A stretch of DNA of 33,375 nucleotides. It comes from CAYNJG01 sp964397295. GTDB taxonomy: Bacteria; Planctomycetota; Planctomycetia; Pirellulales; Pirellulaceae. The stretch is from positions 1 to 33,375 of the forward strand of contig CAYNJG010000060.1 in assembly GCA_964397295.1 (NCBI GenBank), written 5' to 3'. Numbering within the stretch: the stretch's first letter is position 1; each line of letters starts with the position of its first letter. A model generated the notes under the pieces. The model was given only the letters and a program-made list of their open reading frames with translations. It had not been told where the DNA came from and made no database searches. The position numbers and the translations under genes are program-made. Shown here piece by piece: positions 16,523-24,128 of this stretch.

Positions 16523-17494
16523 CTACGCACCACTGTCGTCCTTTTCTTCGTCCGTCGATTCACGTGGATTCAGCTCTTTCCAAGTCATCGGTCTTCGCCC
16601 CGGTCCGGCTGTTGGTTCAATACGAAGCATGACTTCGCCGTTTTGGAAGATGCGTACTGAGCCGTTCGACTCACTAACGACGACCGCGATGGCTTTTGTC
16701 CGTTGCGAAATCGCGGCACCCGCCCAATGTCGAGTACCGAGTCCTTTCGATAGCGTGATGCTTCCTGTGCCGCCGGTCTCCAGCAGCTGGCATCCTGCGA
16801 CAACGACGCCCGCCGACGAGACGACGAATGCACCGTCCATCAACGCTGCTTCCTTAACGGCTTCGCGTACCGACGAGTCGTGCAGATTGCGTTCGGCTTG
16901 CTTATAGCCCTTCACCGGATCGAAGCCGATGGACCGACTGTGTTCGAGCACTTTGCGATGATCGCCGACAACAATCATAGTGCCAACGGGCTTTCCTTCG
17001 CGACCTTCGCGGCCAATATCGACGGCGAGGTCAACGACAAGTTTCAACGTCTCCAGCGGAACTTGCGTCTCGAGACTGCGAAGCTCACGGGAAGAAAGGC
17101 GCCCCAGTCGTTCATCCAATCGAATAAAGCTGACGGAGTTCACCGAGTTGCGTTCTTGTCCAAACGCGTTGAAGATCGCTACAACGTCCGATCCTGACGA
17201 AAGCAAGTCGCTCGCCAGGCCGTCGAGCAGGGCTTGGTTCAGCTTATCGTAGACCGATGAAATCGTGGAATCGACTACGATTTTCGAAAACTCTTCATCG
17301 TCCGCACCTTCCAGCACAGATGGATCAGACGCAACAAGTACGACGTTGTGCCGTCCGACCTTCTTTTTGAGCATCGCCCAATCGACGGGCCGCGACAACA
17401 TGACAAGCAAGGCGTCAGCCTCATTCGCCTTGTACAGAGTGCTGGCGAGGCTGAGGAACGTTAAGAATTGCTCGTCGTCCTTCGCAGGGCTCAT
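16523..17494 (-). CDS. Diadenylate cyclase (DisA_N/DAC domain), DacZ-like layout
   Basis: A 323-residue soluble protein. Residues about 155-295 are a DAC domain that makes c-di-AMP from two ATP: GREGKPVGTMIVVGD (164-178), DGA (220-222), LGTRHWAGAAIS (252-263) and VVVSESNGSVRIFQNGE (271-287). The second catalytic motif reads RHW (255-257) instead of RHR. The N-terminal 120 residues form an alpha/beta domain (ADALLVMLSR, NVVLVASDP, SDVVAIFNAF) that resembles the pyruvate-kinase C-terminal domain reported in archaeal DacZ. There are no TM helices (unlike CdaA) and no DNA-binding HhH domain (unlike DisA). A Glu/Asp-rich tail closes the protein. No Shine-Dalgarno is evident. The 286-bp region upstream contains a hairpin. 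Activity is probable but the RHW change needs checking. Confidence 0.85.
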   Translation of the reverse strand: MSPAKDDEQFLTFLSLASTLYKANEADALLVMLSRPVDWAMLKKKVGRHNVVLVASDPSVLEGADDEEFSKIVVDSTISSVYDKLNQALLDGLASDLLSSGSDVVAIFNAFGQERNSVNSVSFIRLDERLGRLSSRELRSLETQVPLETLKLVVDLAVDIGREGREGKPVGTMIVVGDHRKVLEHSRSIGFDPVKGYKQAERNLHDSSVREAVKEAALMDGAFVVSSAGVVVAGCQLLETGGTGSITLSKGLGTRHWAGAAISQRTKAIAVVVSESNGSVRIFQNGEVMLRIEPTAGPGRRPMTWKELNPRESTDEEKDDSGA

Positions 17495-17580
17495 GCGGTG
17501 AGTCTTTGGTCGCTAAATGGTGCCTTTTACTGTTCGCTCAAACAATCCGATTTGTGAGCGGAGGAGAAGAAAGCGGCTTG

Positions 17581-17605
17581 TGTTGCACGCCTGCCAAAGG
17601 CAACA
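17581..17605. other. Hairpin in the intergenic region 17495-17780
   Basis: TGTTGC (17581-17586) pairs with GCAACA (17600-17605), extendable by wobble pairs, and encloses a smaller TGCC-AAA-GGCA dyad (17592-17602). It lies 87 bases upstream of the diadenylate cyclase start on the minus strand, so it could be in that gene's leader. Nothing else recognisable is in the 286-bp gap; short open frames there have no family resemblance. Confidence 0.3.
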
Positions 17606-17780
17606 TGATCAGCCATGACCAACTTCTCACTGAAATATTAGCTGTTACACCGTTCTTCAGCAAGGCGATCCTGCATGTCGAGCCGAACGGGGCGAACCGC
17701 GCAGGACCGAAGTGCGATCGAGATGGATGCGCTTGACGGGGCGCCTTGGCTAGAACCGGAGGGAGGCTGCGTTGGTGCCC

Positions 17781-19751
17781 TTAACGGACCGGCTTTGCAG
17801 CCAATCGAGGGGGCGTCTGTCGTTCGAACACGCGCCGATGATAGAGCGACAGAGCTCGGATCGCATGACCACGCGGGCCGACTTCCCAATCGCGTTTGCG
17901 ATTTCGCGACATGAGGTTGTTGAGGAATTCTACCGCTTTGACGACCCTCGGATCCGAAAGCTCGTTGCGAGGAAGAGAATAGACAAGCAATTCCAGTATA
18001 TGGCCAGTTGTTTGAAGCTGGCGGTCTTTGTCCCCGTTGTCCGCGCGGCCTTTGAGCCAGTTGGTGCTAAAGCTGCCGTCGCGATTTTGGAGCGACATGA
18101 TGTAGCGTTGGTACTGGCGAACGTAGGCCTGAGCCGGGACATAGGCGCCGTCGATGGGTTCGCCCCGCAATTGTCGGTTTTTCACCGCAAAGGCGATCGC
18201 CATGATTCGATGTGTTCCGCCGCAGGCTGCGCCGTTAACGGGTTGTGCCATTTCTTCGGTAAGAATTTGCGGGATTGTCCAAGTCTCACCATTTTCGCTT
18301 TTCCAAGTCGCGTCCGAGTTTAGGTAGTGCGAAAAAGCGATGAGTTTGAATGTAAGTTCTTTGTCCGAAGCACACGTGTACATTTCGGAATTGACAAGGT
18401 CTTCGACATCCAATGTGCGACCCTGGATGACCAGTGGGTAGTCACGAGGAATGTTGATCTGGGCGAGCATCGCGAGAAACTGGCACGGGTGTCCTTGGTA
18501 TCCGGCACCCTCGACGCCTTTGATGTAACCATTATCGAGGTACAGCAAGCGACGCCCCATAAGTGGCCCGTTTTGGCACATCCAACTGACGGCGTTTGTG
18601 CGTTGGCCTCGATCACTGTTTATAGCAACCATGCCGTTCGGGCCGTAACCTAGAAACGAATGCATGACTGACCAGGCACTATCGTCACGAGTATTCAACG
18701 GGCGGTCGAAGTAGTAGCGTAAGTTCTTTGCGATTTTGGGTTGTAGCGCGGCCATGCTACGCGAGATCACTACCGCTGGTTCACGGTACTGATAGCGAGG
18801 ATTCGTTTCCGCCGGGAAGTTGGAAATGGGAGGCGGTGCCGGAGTGGGAACTGCTTGCGTTTCAACCTCTGGCTCAGCGGGGCTCTTAATAGCAACTCCG
18901 CTGGGATTAGACTTTTGCTCAAATCCTTCGAAGTACTTTTCCAGATCGGCCTTCAAAGGGTTAGCTTGCGTCGCTGTTACCGAAGGCTTTCGATTTGCGA
19001 CGCTTGGTGCAATGGCGTCTTTCTTGATCGCCGCGGTTGGCTTTGTGGTTATCGTTGGGATCGCGGTTGGTACTTCTGCCGCCAGATCGAGCTTCTGCTT
19101 CGTTGATTCAGCAAGCTTGGCGGCCGCTTCAGCTTTGGAGGCGTCTGTGACGTTTGCCTCGACAGCATTCTTAAGACTCTTCAAACCCGTTGCGTCGTTG
19201 CTGGTAACGTCAGTAGTCAGGTCCGTCGCTGGCGTGGGCTTTGACTTCTGGTCAAACGCGGCAATGTCTTTCAACGCATTCGTGAAGGCGGCCGAGAACG
19301 GTGGAACCTTTGAGATTTGGGACGTCTCGTAGGCGGGCGTAGCTGCCGACTTAGCCGTGTCGGTTTGCTCGGAAGTAGTTGCGTTCGACGTCTTTTCTTC
19401 AACGACCGTTGCAGACTTCGTCTCTGTTGCCAAAGTTTTGTCGACATCATTCGTGGTGGTTTTTTTCGCTTCCACAGGTAGGTCAAAATCGAAGTCGACG
19501 ACCGGCTGCGTGAGCCTGTTCGAGTTGTCCCGATCGAGTTCTAACGAGACGGGAGTAGGTTCGTCGTCGGCTTTCGCTTCGACAGCTGGTGCGTCTGTAT
19601 CAACCGCAGGTATCACTCTATCAACAGCATAGGCGGTTGAAGTGAAACTAGTGGCCAGCGCAATGGCGGCGATGCCTGCTCGAGAACGGAGATACTTTAC
19701 AATCGCGGCACAGTTCGTGTTGACGAACCGGATCGGTAAGGATTGACTCAT
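17781..19751 (-). CDS. Large secreted protein with disordered N-half and prenyltransferase/squalene-cyclase-like C-terminal domain
   Basis: A 656-residue protein. Residues 1-42 are a long signal peptide (hydrophobic GIAAIALATSFTSTAYA). Residues 43 to about 315 are low-complexity Thr/Ala/Lys/Glu/Pro-rich sequence without predicted fold. Residues about 317-640 are a conserved helical domain with YRYYFDRPLN-like start, SFLGYGPNG, GYQGHPCQFLAMLAQ, ACGGTHRIMAIAFA, the QW-type motif QNRDGSFSTNW near residue 552, TTGHILELL and GHAIRALSLYH. Repeats of this type form alpha/alpha toroids as in terpene cyclases and prenyltransferases, but the catalytic DxDD or metal motifs are not seen. I do not know a function; the domain looks like a planctomycete-specific secreted family. 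The ATG at 19751 was preferred over TTG at 19754. AGAGAGAG precedes it. Confidence 0.8.
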   Translation of the reverse strand: MSQSLPIRFVNTNCAAIVKYLRSRAGIAAIALATSFTSTAYAVDRVIPAVDTDAPAVEAKADDEPTPVSLELDRDNSNRLTQPVVDFDFDLPVEAKKTTTNDVDKTLATETKSATVVEEKTSNATTSEQTDTAKSAATPAYETSQISKVPPFSAAFTNALKDIAAFDQKSKPTPATDLTTDVTSNDATGLKSLKNAVEANVTDASKAEAAAKLAESTKQKLDLAAEVPTAIPTITTKPTAAIKKDAIAPSVANRKPSVTATQANPLKADLEKYFEGFEQKSNPSGVAIKSPAEPEVETQAVPTPAPPPISNFPAETNPRYQYREPAVVISRSMAALQPKIAKNLRYYFDRPLNTRDDSAWSVMHSFLGYGPNGMVAINSDRGQRTNAVSWMCQNGPLMGRRLLYLDNGYIKGVEGAGYQGHPCQFLAMLAQINIPRDYPLVIQGRTLDVEDLVNSEMYTCASDKELTFKLIAFSHYLNSDATWKSENGETWTIPQILTEEMAQPVNGAACGGTHRIMAIAFAVKNRQLRGEPIDGAYVPAQAYVRQYQRYIMSLQNRDGSFSTNWLKGRADNGDKDRQLQTTGHILELLVYSLPRNELSDPRVVKAVEFLNNLMSRNRKRDWEVGPRGHAIRALSLYHRRVFERQTPPRLAAKPVR

Positions 19752-20038
19752 CAAGTCAAGCTCTCTCTGAGGGAAAGAGTTGGGGGTGGGAATCAGCGTG
19801 GCGGGTCAGCGAGCATCCGTAGTGCGAAGGCTGGCGTTCTGTTGTGATCGGACTAGTTGGGAATACTCCAAAGTCGAATGTCGCGGTTTTGCGGCCGAAA
19901 TTCCGCAGAGTGGGGTGTATGCGTTAAGTGATGCCGGATGGCTCGATCATGACCGTGCAGCACGGAAAGTTCATGCAGAACTAACCACTCAGAATTTCCG
20001 GCACCATCAAGGTCTTCGTATCCGGAACAGTTTGTCAG

Positions 20039-20494
20039 CTAACGCCACCACTGCTTGAGAAAACTCAAACGCGTTGGTGGTTCGCTTGGCAAATCCCGGG
20101 CAGGAAGCATCGACGCGACTTGCTTGTTCATTTCTGGAGTTTGCAGCAATCCCATGGCGTCGGTCGCAGCCATGCGCACCTTCATGCTTGCGTCTGTCTT
20201 GATAGCGTTGGCGAGCATGTCGATCGACTCGGTGTCGTTTTCGTTTACGGCAGCGGCGCGTGCGAGTACTCGGCAGGCTTGGATTCGTTCAGATTCGGAA
20301 CCGGAGGCGAGTTGATACTTGATCCGGTCGATACCGCTTCCGGCAGGTACGGTACTTTGCTTTGCCACTGCTAACCTTGACTGATCTATCGATGGTCGCG
20401 CAGTGAGCGAGTCTTCGAATGCGGGCGGTTTGCTTACACATCCGGCAAAGAAGCAGACGACAAAAACCAACGAGAAAAGACGAAGTGAATTCAT
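20039..20494 (-). CDS. HEAT-repeat lipoprotein
   Basis: A 151-residue protein with a lipoprotein signal peptide: MNSLRLFSLVFVVCFFAGC with lipobox FAGC and lipidated Cys19. The mature part has two to three HEAT-like helical pairs (RIQACRVLARAAAVNENDTESIDMLANAI, then KVRMAATDAMGLLQTPEMNKQVA; here given only as helices at about 70-130). It ends with a proline-rich segment and KQWWR. HEAT repeats are protein-interaction scaffolds; the partner is unknown. The start at 20494 was chosen because it opens the lipoprotein signal; an earlier codon adds nine unrelated residues. The next gene on the same strand, the prenyltransferase-like secreted protein, begins 287 bp downstream. That gap holds no recognisable gene. 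Confidence 0.8.
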   Translation of the reverse strand: MNSLRLFSLVFVVCFFAGCVSKPPAFEDSLTARPSIDQSRLAVAKQSTVPAGSGIDRIKYQLASGSESERIQACRVLARAAAVNENDTESIDMLANAIKTDASMKVRMAATDAMGLLQTPEMNKQVASMLPARDLPSEPPTRLSFLKQWWR

Positions 20495-20646
20495 GGTGGG
20501 CAGTCCGTGAAAGACCAGCAAAGTCGCGAATGACCGCTGATTTTCGTGTGTGGGTGGGTTGTTGGTGGGACGCCATGTGATGGGGCGTACTGATTTGATC
20601 GTCCGCCGGCGCCTATTGGCATGAACGTCGAATGACGATTCATCAG

Positions 20647-20652
20647 TAGAAT
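20647..20652 (+). promoter_or_regulatory. Putative -10 element TAGAAT
   Basis: TAGAATGA lies 39 bases before the ATG of the chorismate-lyase-like gene, in the divergent region with the HEAT lipoprotein gene. No TTGGAG-like partner lies 11-12 bases upstream, unlike at 3606 and 11067. Confidence 0.3.
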
Positions 20653-20691
20653 GAGCTTCAATTTGCTCGTTTTTGATTGCTTAGCGTCCCA

Positions 20692-21321
20692 ATGCGGAAA
20701 ACCCTCCTAGTCTCGCATCGCGACCAGACCGATAATACCGTCATCCCCGCAGAACGCTTTTCGAGAACGCTGAACGTGACAACTGGCCAAGCTGCTTTCC
20801 CAAGTCTTAAAGAGTTAGTGCAACTGTTCTACGACGAGGTCGGAGAATTGGCTTCGTTCGATGAATGCGCTGGCGAAGCAATGCCGGAACCCAGTCGAGC
20901 GCTGCTAGACCATAATCAGCACATGACGGTTACCGTGGAATCGTTTCACGGCTGCTTGGTCGATGTGCAGGTGCTGGAATACCAACTGGATCGAACGTAC
21001 AAGCGAAAGATTCTTTTGACACGGCAATCAGACGGGGCGGTTGTGATGTTCGGCATCGTACGTCTCCATACTCAGTTTTTGGCGGAAACGGTGCGGCGGG
21101 AGATTGAGTCTCGCAAGACACCACTGGGGCGGGTCTTGATCGAGCACAACGTGCTGCGAAGGGTGGAGCTTGGAAAGCTCTGGCGAGTTACTCCCAACCT
21201 GGAATTACAGCGGCATTTCAACTTGGACTCGCCTAAGGTAACATTCGGTCGCACGGCGATCATTCATTGCGACGAAGAGCCAGCCATCGAGTTGGTGGAA
21301 ATCGTATCGCCTGAATCCTAA
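20692..21321 (+). CDS. Chorismate pyruvate-lyase-like protein (UbiC/DUF98 fold)
   Basis: A 209-residue cytoplasmic protein resembling the UbiC/Rv2949c (DUF98) chorismate lyase fold, which makes 4-hydroxybenzoate from chorismate. The core pattern is an Arg-containing strand YKRKILLTRQSDG, a strand pair, then RKTPLGRVLIEHNVLRRVEL with the PLG loop. FGRTAIIHCDEEPAIELVEIVSPE follows, where the Glu before I-V-S-P occupies the place of the catalytic E in UbiC's E-x-F-L-P ending. The three positions usually tied to catalysis (Arg, the PLG Leu, terminal Glu) therefore appear kept. The first 60 residues are not similar to UbiC. ATG at 20692 was preferred over TTG at 20677. DUF3311 follows after 42 bp. 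The role is uncertain, since planctomycetes are not expected to need ubiquinone. Confidence 0.7.
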   Translation: MRKTLLVSHRDQTDNTVIPAERFSRTLNVTTGQAAFPSLKELVQLFYDEVGELASFDECAGEAMPEPSRALLDHNQHMTVTVESFHGCLVDVQVLEYQLDRTYKRKILLTRQSDGAVVMFGIVRLHTQFLAETVRREIESRKTPLGRVLIEHNVLRRVELGKLWRVTPNLELQRHFNLDSPKVTFGRTAIIHCDEEPAIELVEIVSPES

Positions 21322-21363
21322 TCAGTATCCAGCCTCACGCTCATTCCTCACTTCCGGGCAATC

Positions 21364-21591
21364 ATGAGTAAAGTCAACAATCCCTCGGGTGCCAAAGTGA
21401 TTATTGCTTTGGTTGTCCTGCTTCTGATCTTGCACCAGGACAATTGGTTTTGGAACGACAACACATTGTTGTTTGGCTTCCTTCCGATTGGCCTGTTTTG
21501 GCACGCATGCATATCGGTCGGAGCGACCCTCACTTGGTTCTTGGCGACACGCATCGCTTGGCCGTTTGATACGGAGGAGCACCAATCATGA
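21364..21591 (+). CDS. DUF3311 small membrane protein, symporter partner
   Basis: A 75-residue protein with two hydrophobic helices (VIIALVVLLLILH and LLFGFLPIGLFWHACISVGATLTWFLAT) joined by an aromatic, Asn-rich loop (QDNWFWNDN). This matches DUF3311, a small membrane protein typically encoded immediately before a sodium:solute symporter. Its TGA stop overlaps the symporter start as ATGATG, and the symporter Shine-Dalgarno GGAGGAG (21573-21579) lies inside its last codons, so the two are translationally coupled. By analogy with other small symporter subunits it probably helps assembly or function of the transporter. Confidence 0.85.
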   Translation: MSKVNNPSGAKVIIALVVLLLILHQDNWFWNDNTLLFGFLPIGLFWHACISVGATLTWFLATRIAWPFDTEEHQS

Positions 21592-23189
21592 TGGACCATC
21601 CTGGATTACCGCAGCTCATTATTATTTCGATCTACCTTGGTCTTCTATTGATGCTCGGCTTGTTCTCAAGTCGCCTCTTTAGTGGAACCAAAGAGGACTA
21701 CCAGCTGGCAAGTCACTCGATCGGCCCGTTCTTGCTGCTGATGAGCATGTTCGGCACGACGATGACTGCATTCGCATTGGTTGGTAGCAGTGGCGAAGCG
21801 TTTCGTGAAGGTATTGGTGTCTATGGCATGCTGGCCAGTAGTAGCGGCATTATTCATTCACTTTGCTTCTTTCTCATTGGAGTCAAAGTCTGGAGTCTTG
21901 CGCGGAAGCACGGTTACACAACGCAGATTGAGTTCTTTCGCGATCGACTAGATAGCGACTTTATTGGTCTGCTGCTTTTCCCGATACTCGTCGGCTTGGT
22001 AATTCCATATCTGCTGATTGGCGTGATCAGCGGTGGCGCGGTAGTGCAATCACTGACATCGGGTCTCTCACCAGAGATGTTTCCAGCACTGAATCCCCAA
22101 GGCGAACCGATCAGGGCACTGCACGGTGGAGTTCCGCCATGGCTGGGTTCGCTTGTTATCTGCGTGGTCGTATTGGTTTATGTATTCTTCGGAGGAATGC
22201 GCGGAACTACCTGGGCGAATACGTTTCAGACGCTTGTCTTCATGGTGCTGGGAATCGTGACCTTTTACGTCATTGCGACAAAGCTTGGCGGTAAGGACGG
22301 ATTTCTCGAAAATCTCCGAGTACTAGCAGAGTCAGTGCCGGAGGAGAAAATCACTCGATCAGAAATGAGTAAGACAAAGTTCTTCTCGTATTTGCTGATC
22401 CCGCTTTCCGTGGGAATGTTCCCTCACTTGTTTCAACACTGGATGACAGCAAAGAGTGCAAACTCATTCAAGCTACCAGTCATTTGCCATCCCATTTTCA
22501 TCATGATCGTTTGGGTGCCGTGCGTCTTAGTTGGGATCTGGGCAACGGGAAGTCTGATACCTGCCAGACCGCCACTACCAAGCAATCCAAACGCGATTTT
22601 GCCGTTTCTGGTCAAGACGCTAACGAATCCGGTGCTGGGTGGATTTTTAGCCGCAGGAATTCTCGCCGCGATTATGTCCAGCTTAGATAGTCAGTTCATG
22701 TGTCTGGGCACGATCTTCTCGAACGACATTCTGACCCACTATAAGGGCAAGGAAAATGTCACGGACGCGCAGCAAGTTTCATCCACGCGGATGTTTATCA
22801 TTGCGATTGTCGCGGTAACGTACCTGCTAAGCCTAGGAAATGTTCGCAGCGTTTTCGCGATGGGGGTTTGGTGCTTTAGTGGTTTCAGCGCCCTTTTCCC
22901 GATTGTCCTAGCGGCGTTGTATTGGCGAGGACTGACGGCAGCGGGTGCTATCAGCGGTGTGTTCGCGGCCATCATTAGCTGGTGTGTACTTTTTAGTTAT
23001 GGTCTGCAAGTTCCGATAGAGCAGGGCGGTCTGAGTAAATTCGTGCTAGAGCTAACGATGGGCGATAACAAATACGAGATAATGCCCGTGGTGGTGATGC
23101 TTTTGAGTTCGCTAATTACCATGGTTGTCATTTCGTTGATTACGCCAAAGCCGAAACCAGAGACATTGGCGAAGTTTTTTCCCGAGTAA
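21588..23189 (+). CDS. Sodium:solute symporter family (SSS) transporter
   Basis: A 533-residue inner-membrane protein with about thirteen hydrophobic segments, the usual SSS (LeuT-fold) size. Family features include the first-helix region YLGLLLMLGLFSSR, the Asp/Tyr-rich loop before SHSIGPFLLLMS, the unwound-helix-like GTTMTAFALVGSSGEAFREG, YVFFGGMRGTTWANT, and the Na+-site-like GFLAAGILAAIMSSLDSQFM helix with its Ser/Ser/Asp pattern. Homologues carry pantothenate, proline, acetate or other organic solutes; the substrate cannot be assigned. It is coupled to the DUF3311 gene upstream and followed after 46 bp by the DapF-family gene, so it may supply a substrate for that protein. Confidence 0.92.
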   Translation: MMDHPGLPQLIIISIYLGLLLMLGLFSSRLFSGTKEDYQLASHSIGPFLLLMSMFGTTMTAFALVGSSGEAFREGIGVYGMLASSSGIIHSLCFFLIGVKVWSLARKHGYTTQIEFFRDRLDSDFIGLLLFPILVGLVIPYLLIGVISGGAVVQSLTSGLSPEMFPALNPQGEPIRALHGGVPPWLGSLVICVVVLVYVFFGGMRGTTWANTFQTLVFMVLGIVTFYVIATKLGGKDGFLENLRVLAESVPEEKITRSEMSKTKFFSYLLIPLSVGMFPHLFQHWMTAKSANSFKLPVICHPIFIMIVWVPCVLVGIWATGSLIPARPPLPSNPNAILPFLVKTLTNPVLGGFLAAGILAAIMSSLDSQFMCLGTIFSNDILTHYKGKENVTDAQQVSSTRMFIIAIVAVTYLLSLGNVRSVFAMGVWCFSGFSALFPIVLAALYWRGLTAAGAISGVFAAIISWCVLFSYGLQVPIEQGGLSKFVLELTMGDNKYEIMPVVVMLLSSLITMVVISLITPKPKPETLAKFFPE

Positions 23190-23235
23190 AATCGCCGCGA
23201 AGGATTGCGGGCGAAGAACTGCCAAGGAAGCTGCA

Positions 23236-24093
23236 ATGAAGTTCACAAAGATGCACGGCGTCGGTAACGACTACGTTTTCGTCGATTGCTTTTCCGAACG
23301 AACCCCATCCAATCCCCACGGCCTAGCCGTTGAGATTTCCGATCGTCACCGTGGTATCGGTGCTGACGGTTTGATTTTGATCGAGCCGTCGAATCGAGGT
23401 GATGCTCGTATACGGATGTACAACTCGGATGGCAATGAAGCGATAGCATGCGGCAATGGCGTCCGATGCGTCGCTAAATACTTGTTCGATCATAAACGTT
23501 GCACCAAGACAAAGATGCAGATCGAATCGGACGGCGGACTGCTTGATGTCGACGTATTTGCCAGCAGTGAGATTGCTCAGCTGTTGAAAGTTGATATGGG
23601 GCCGCCCATCTTGGACGCGCCAAGTATTCCGGCGGATTTGCCCAGCGACCCCATCAATGACGACCAAGTCGTTGATGCTCCGATGGACATCGAAGGTCTC
23701 ACACTCAACGTCACGTGTGTCTCATTAGGTCAGCCGCATTGCGTTGTCTTTGTCGAGCAACTTCATGATGAGCTCGTCTATCAACTGGGGCCGATCATCG
23801 AAAGCTCCGATCAATTCCCATACGGGACGAGCGTTGAGTTTGTCGAAGTCTTAACACGCTCTTCTATCCGTCAGCGCACGTGGGCCCAAGGCGGTGGCGA
23901 AGTACTCGCAAACGCAACCAGCGCTGGCGCCGCATGTGTTGCCGGAGTACTAACTGGAAGAACGGATCGTTCCATCGCCTGTAAGCTGTCCGGCGGCCTT
24001 TTGCAGTTGGAGTGGGACAATTTCACGAACCACGTCCATATGACAGGCCCCGCGGTGGAAGTATTCTCTGGCAAGTGGAACGGCTTGAGTTAG
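23236..24093 (+). CDS. dapF: Diaminopimelate epimerase (DapF) family protein lacking several catalytic residues
   Basis: A 285-residue two-lobed DapF-fold protein. DapF interconverts LL- and meso-diaminopimelate for lysine and peptidoglycan synthesis using two cysteines. The N-lobe is canonical: KMHGVGNDYVFVD (N11), MYNSDGNE (N63) and ACGNGVRC with catalytic C72. The C-lobe aligns well (SLGQPHCVVF, QLGPIIES, LSGGLLQLEW, HMTGPAVEVF) but its active-site positions are changed. By ungapped alignment to the Haemophilus enzyme from memory, N157 is Q166, N190 is S199, E208-R209 is A217-Q218, and the second catalytic cysteine C217 is N226 (ANATSAG for ACGSG). The frame is clean with no sign of frameshift. 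Shine-Dalgarno AAGGAAG precedes the ATG. Classical DapF activity is therefore doubtful. It follows the symporter by 46 bp. Confidence 0.88.
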   Translation: MKFTKMHGVGNDYVFVDCFSERTPSNPHGLAVEISDRHRGIGADGLILIEPSNRGDARIRMYNSDGNEAIACGNGVRCVAKYLFDHKRCTKTKMQIESDGGLLDVDVFASSEIAQLLKVDMGPPILDAPSIPADLPSDPINDDQVVDAPMDIEGLTLNVTCVSLGQPHCVVFVEQLHDELVYQLGPIIESSDQFPYGTSVEFVEVLTRSSIRQRTWAQGGGEVLANATSAGAACVAGVLTGRTDRSIACKLSGGLLQLEWDNFTNHVHMTGPAVEVFSGKWNGLS

Positions 24094-24097
24094 CCAG

Positions 24098-24110
24098 CCG
24101 AACGCTTCGG
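24098..24110 (+). terminator. Possible short terminator hairpin between convergent genes
   Basis: CCGAA-CGC-TTCGG, a perfect 5-bp stem with a tight loop, starts five bases after the DapF-family stop; TTTT follows ten bases later. The stem is short and the T run is distant, so the call is weak. Confidence 0.3.
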
Positions 24111-24128
24111 GGGATGGCCTTTTGCTGT

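Noticed and set aside
17506..17736. Possible small plus-strand gene upstream of the diadenylate cyclase
   Set aside because: Only a TTG start without Shine-Dalgarno, no family resemblance, and it overlaps a hairpin that fits a leader better.
17772..18323. Plus-strand open frame opposite the toroid domain gene (also 18820-19332)
   Set aside because: The minus-strand protein has a signal peptide and conserved motifs; the plus-strand frames mirror its low-complexity or helical codons.
19780..20058. Possible small plus-strand gene in the 287-bp gap 19752-20038
   Set aside because: It runs into the HEAT lipoprotein gene, lacks a ribosome-binding site and shows no hydrophobic or domain pattern.
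20577..20640. Possible mobile-element or recombination remnant in the HEAT/chorismate-lyase divergent region
   Set aside because: No terminal inverted repeats, target duplications or transposase fragments could be found there.
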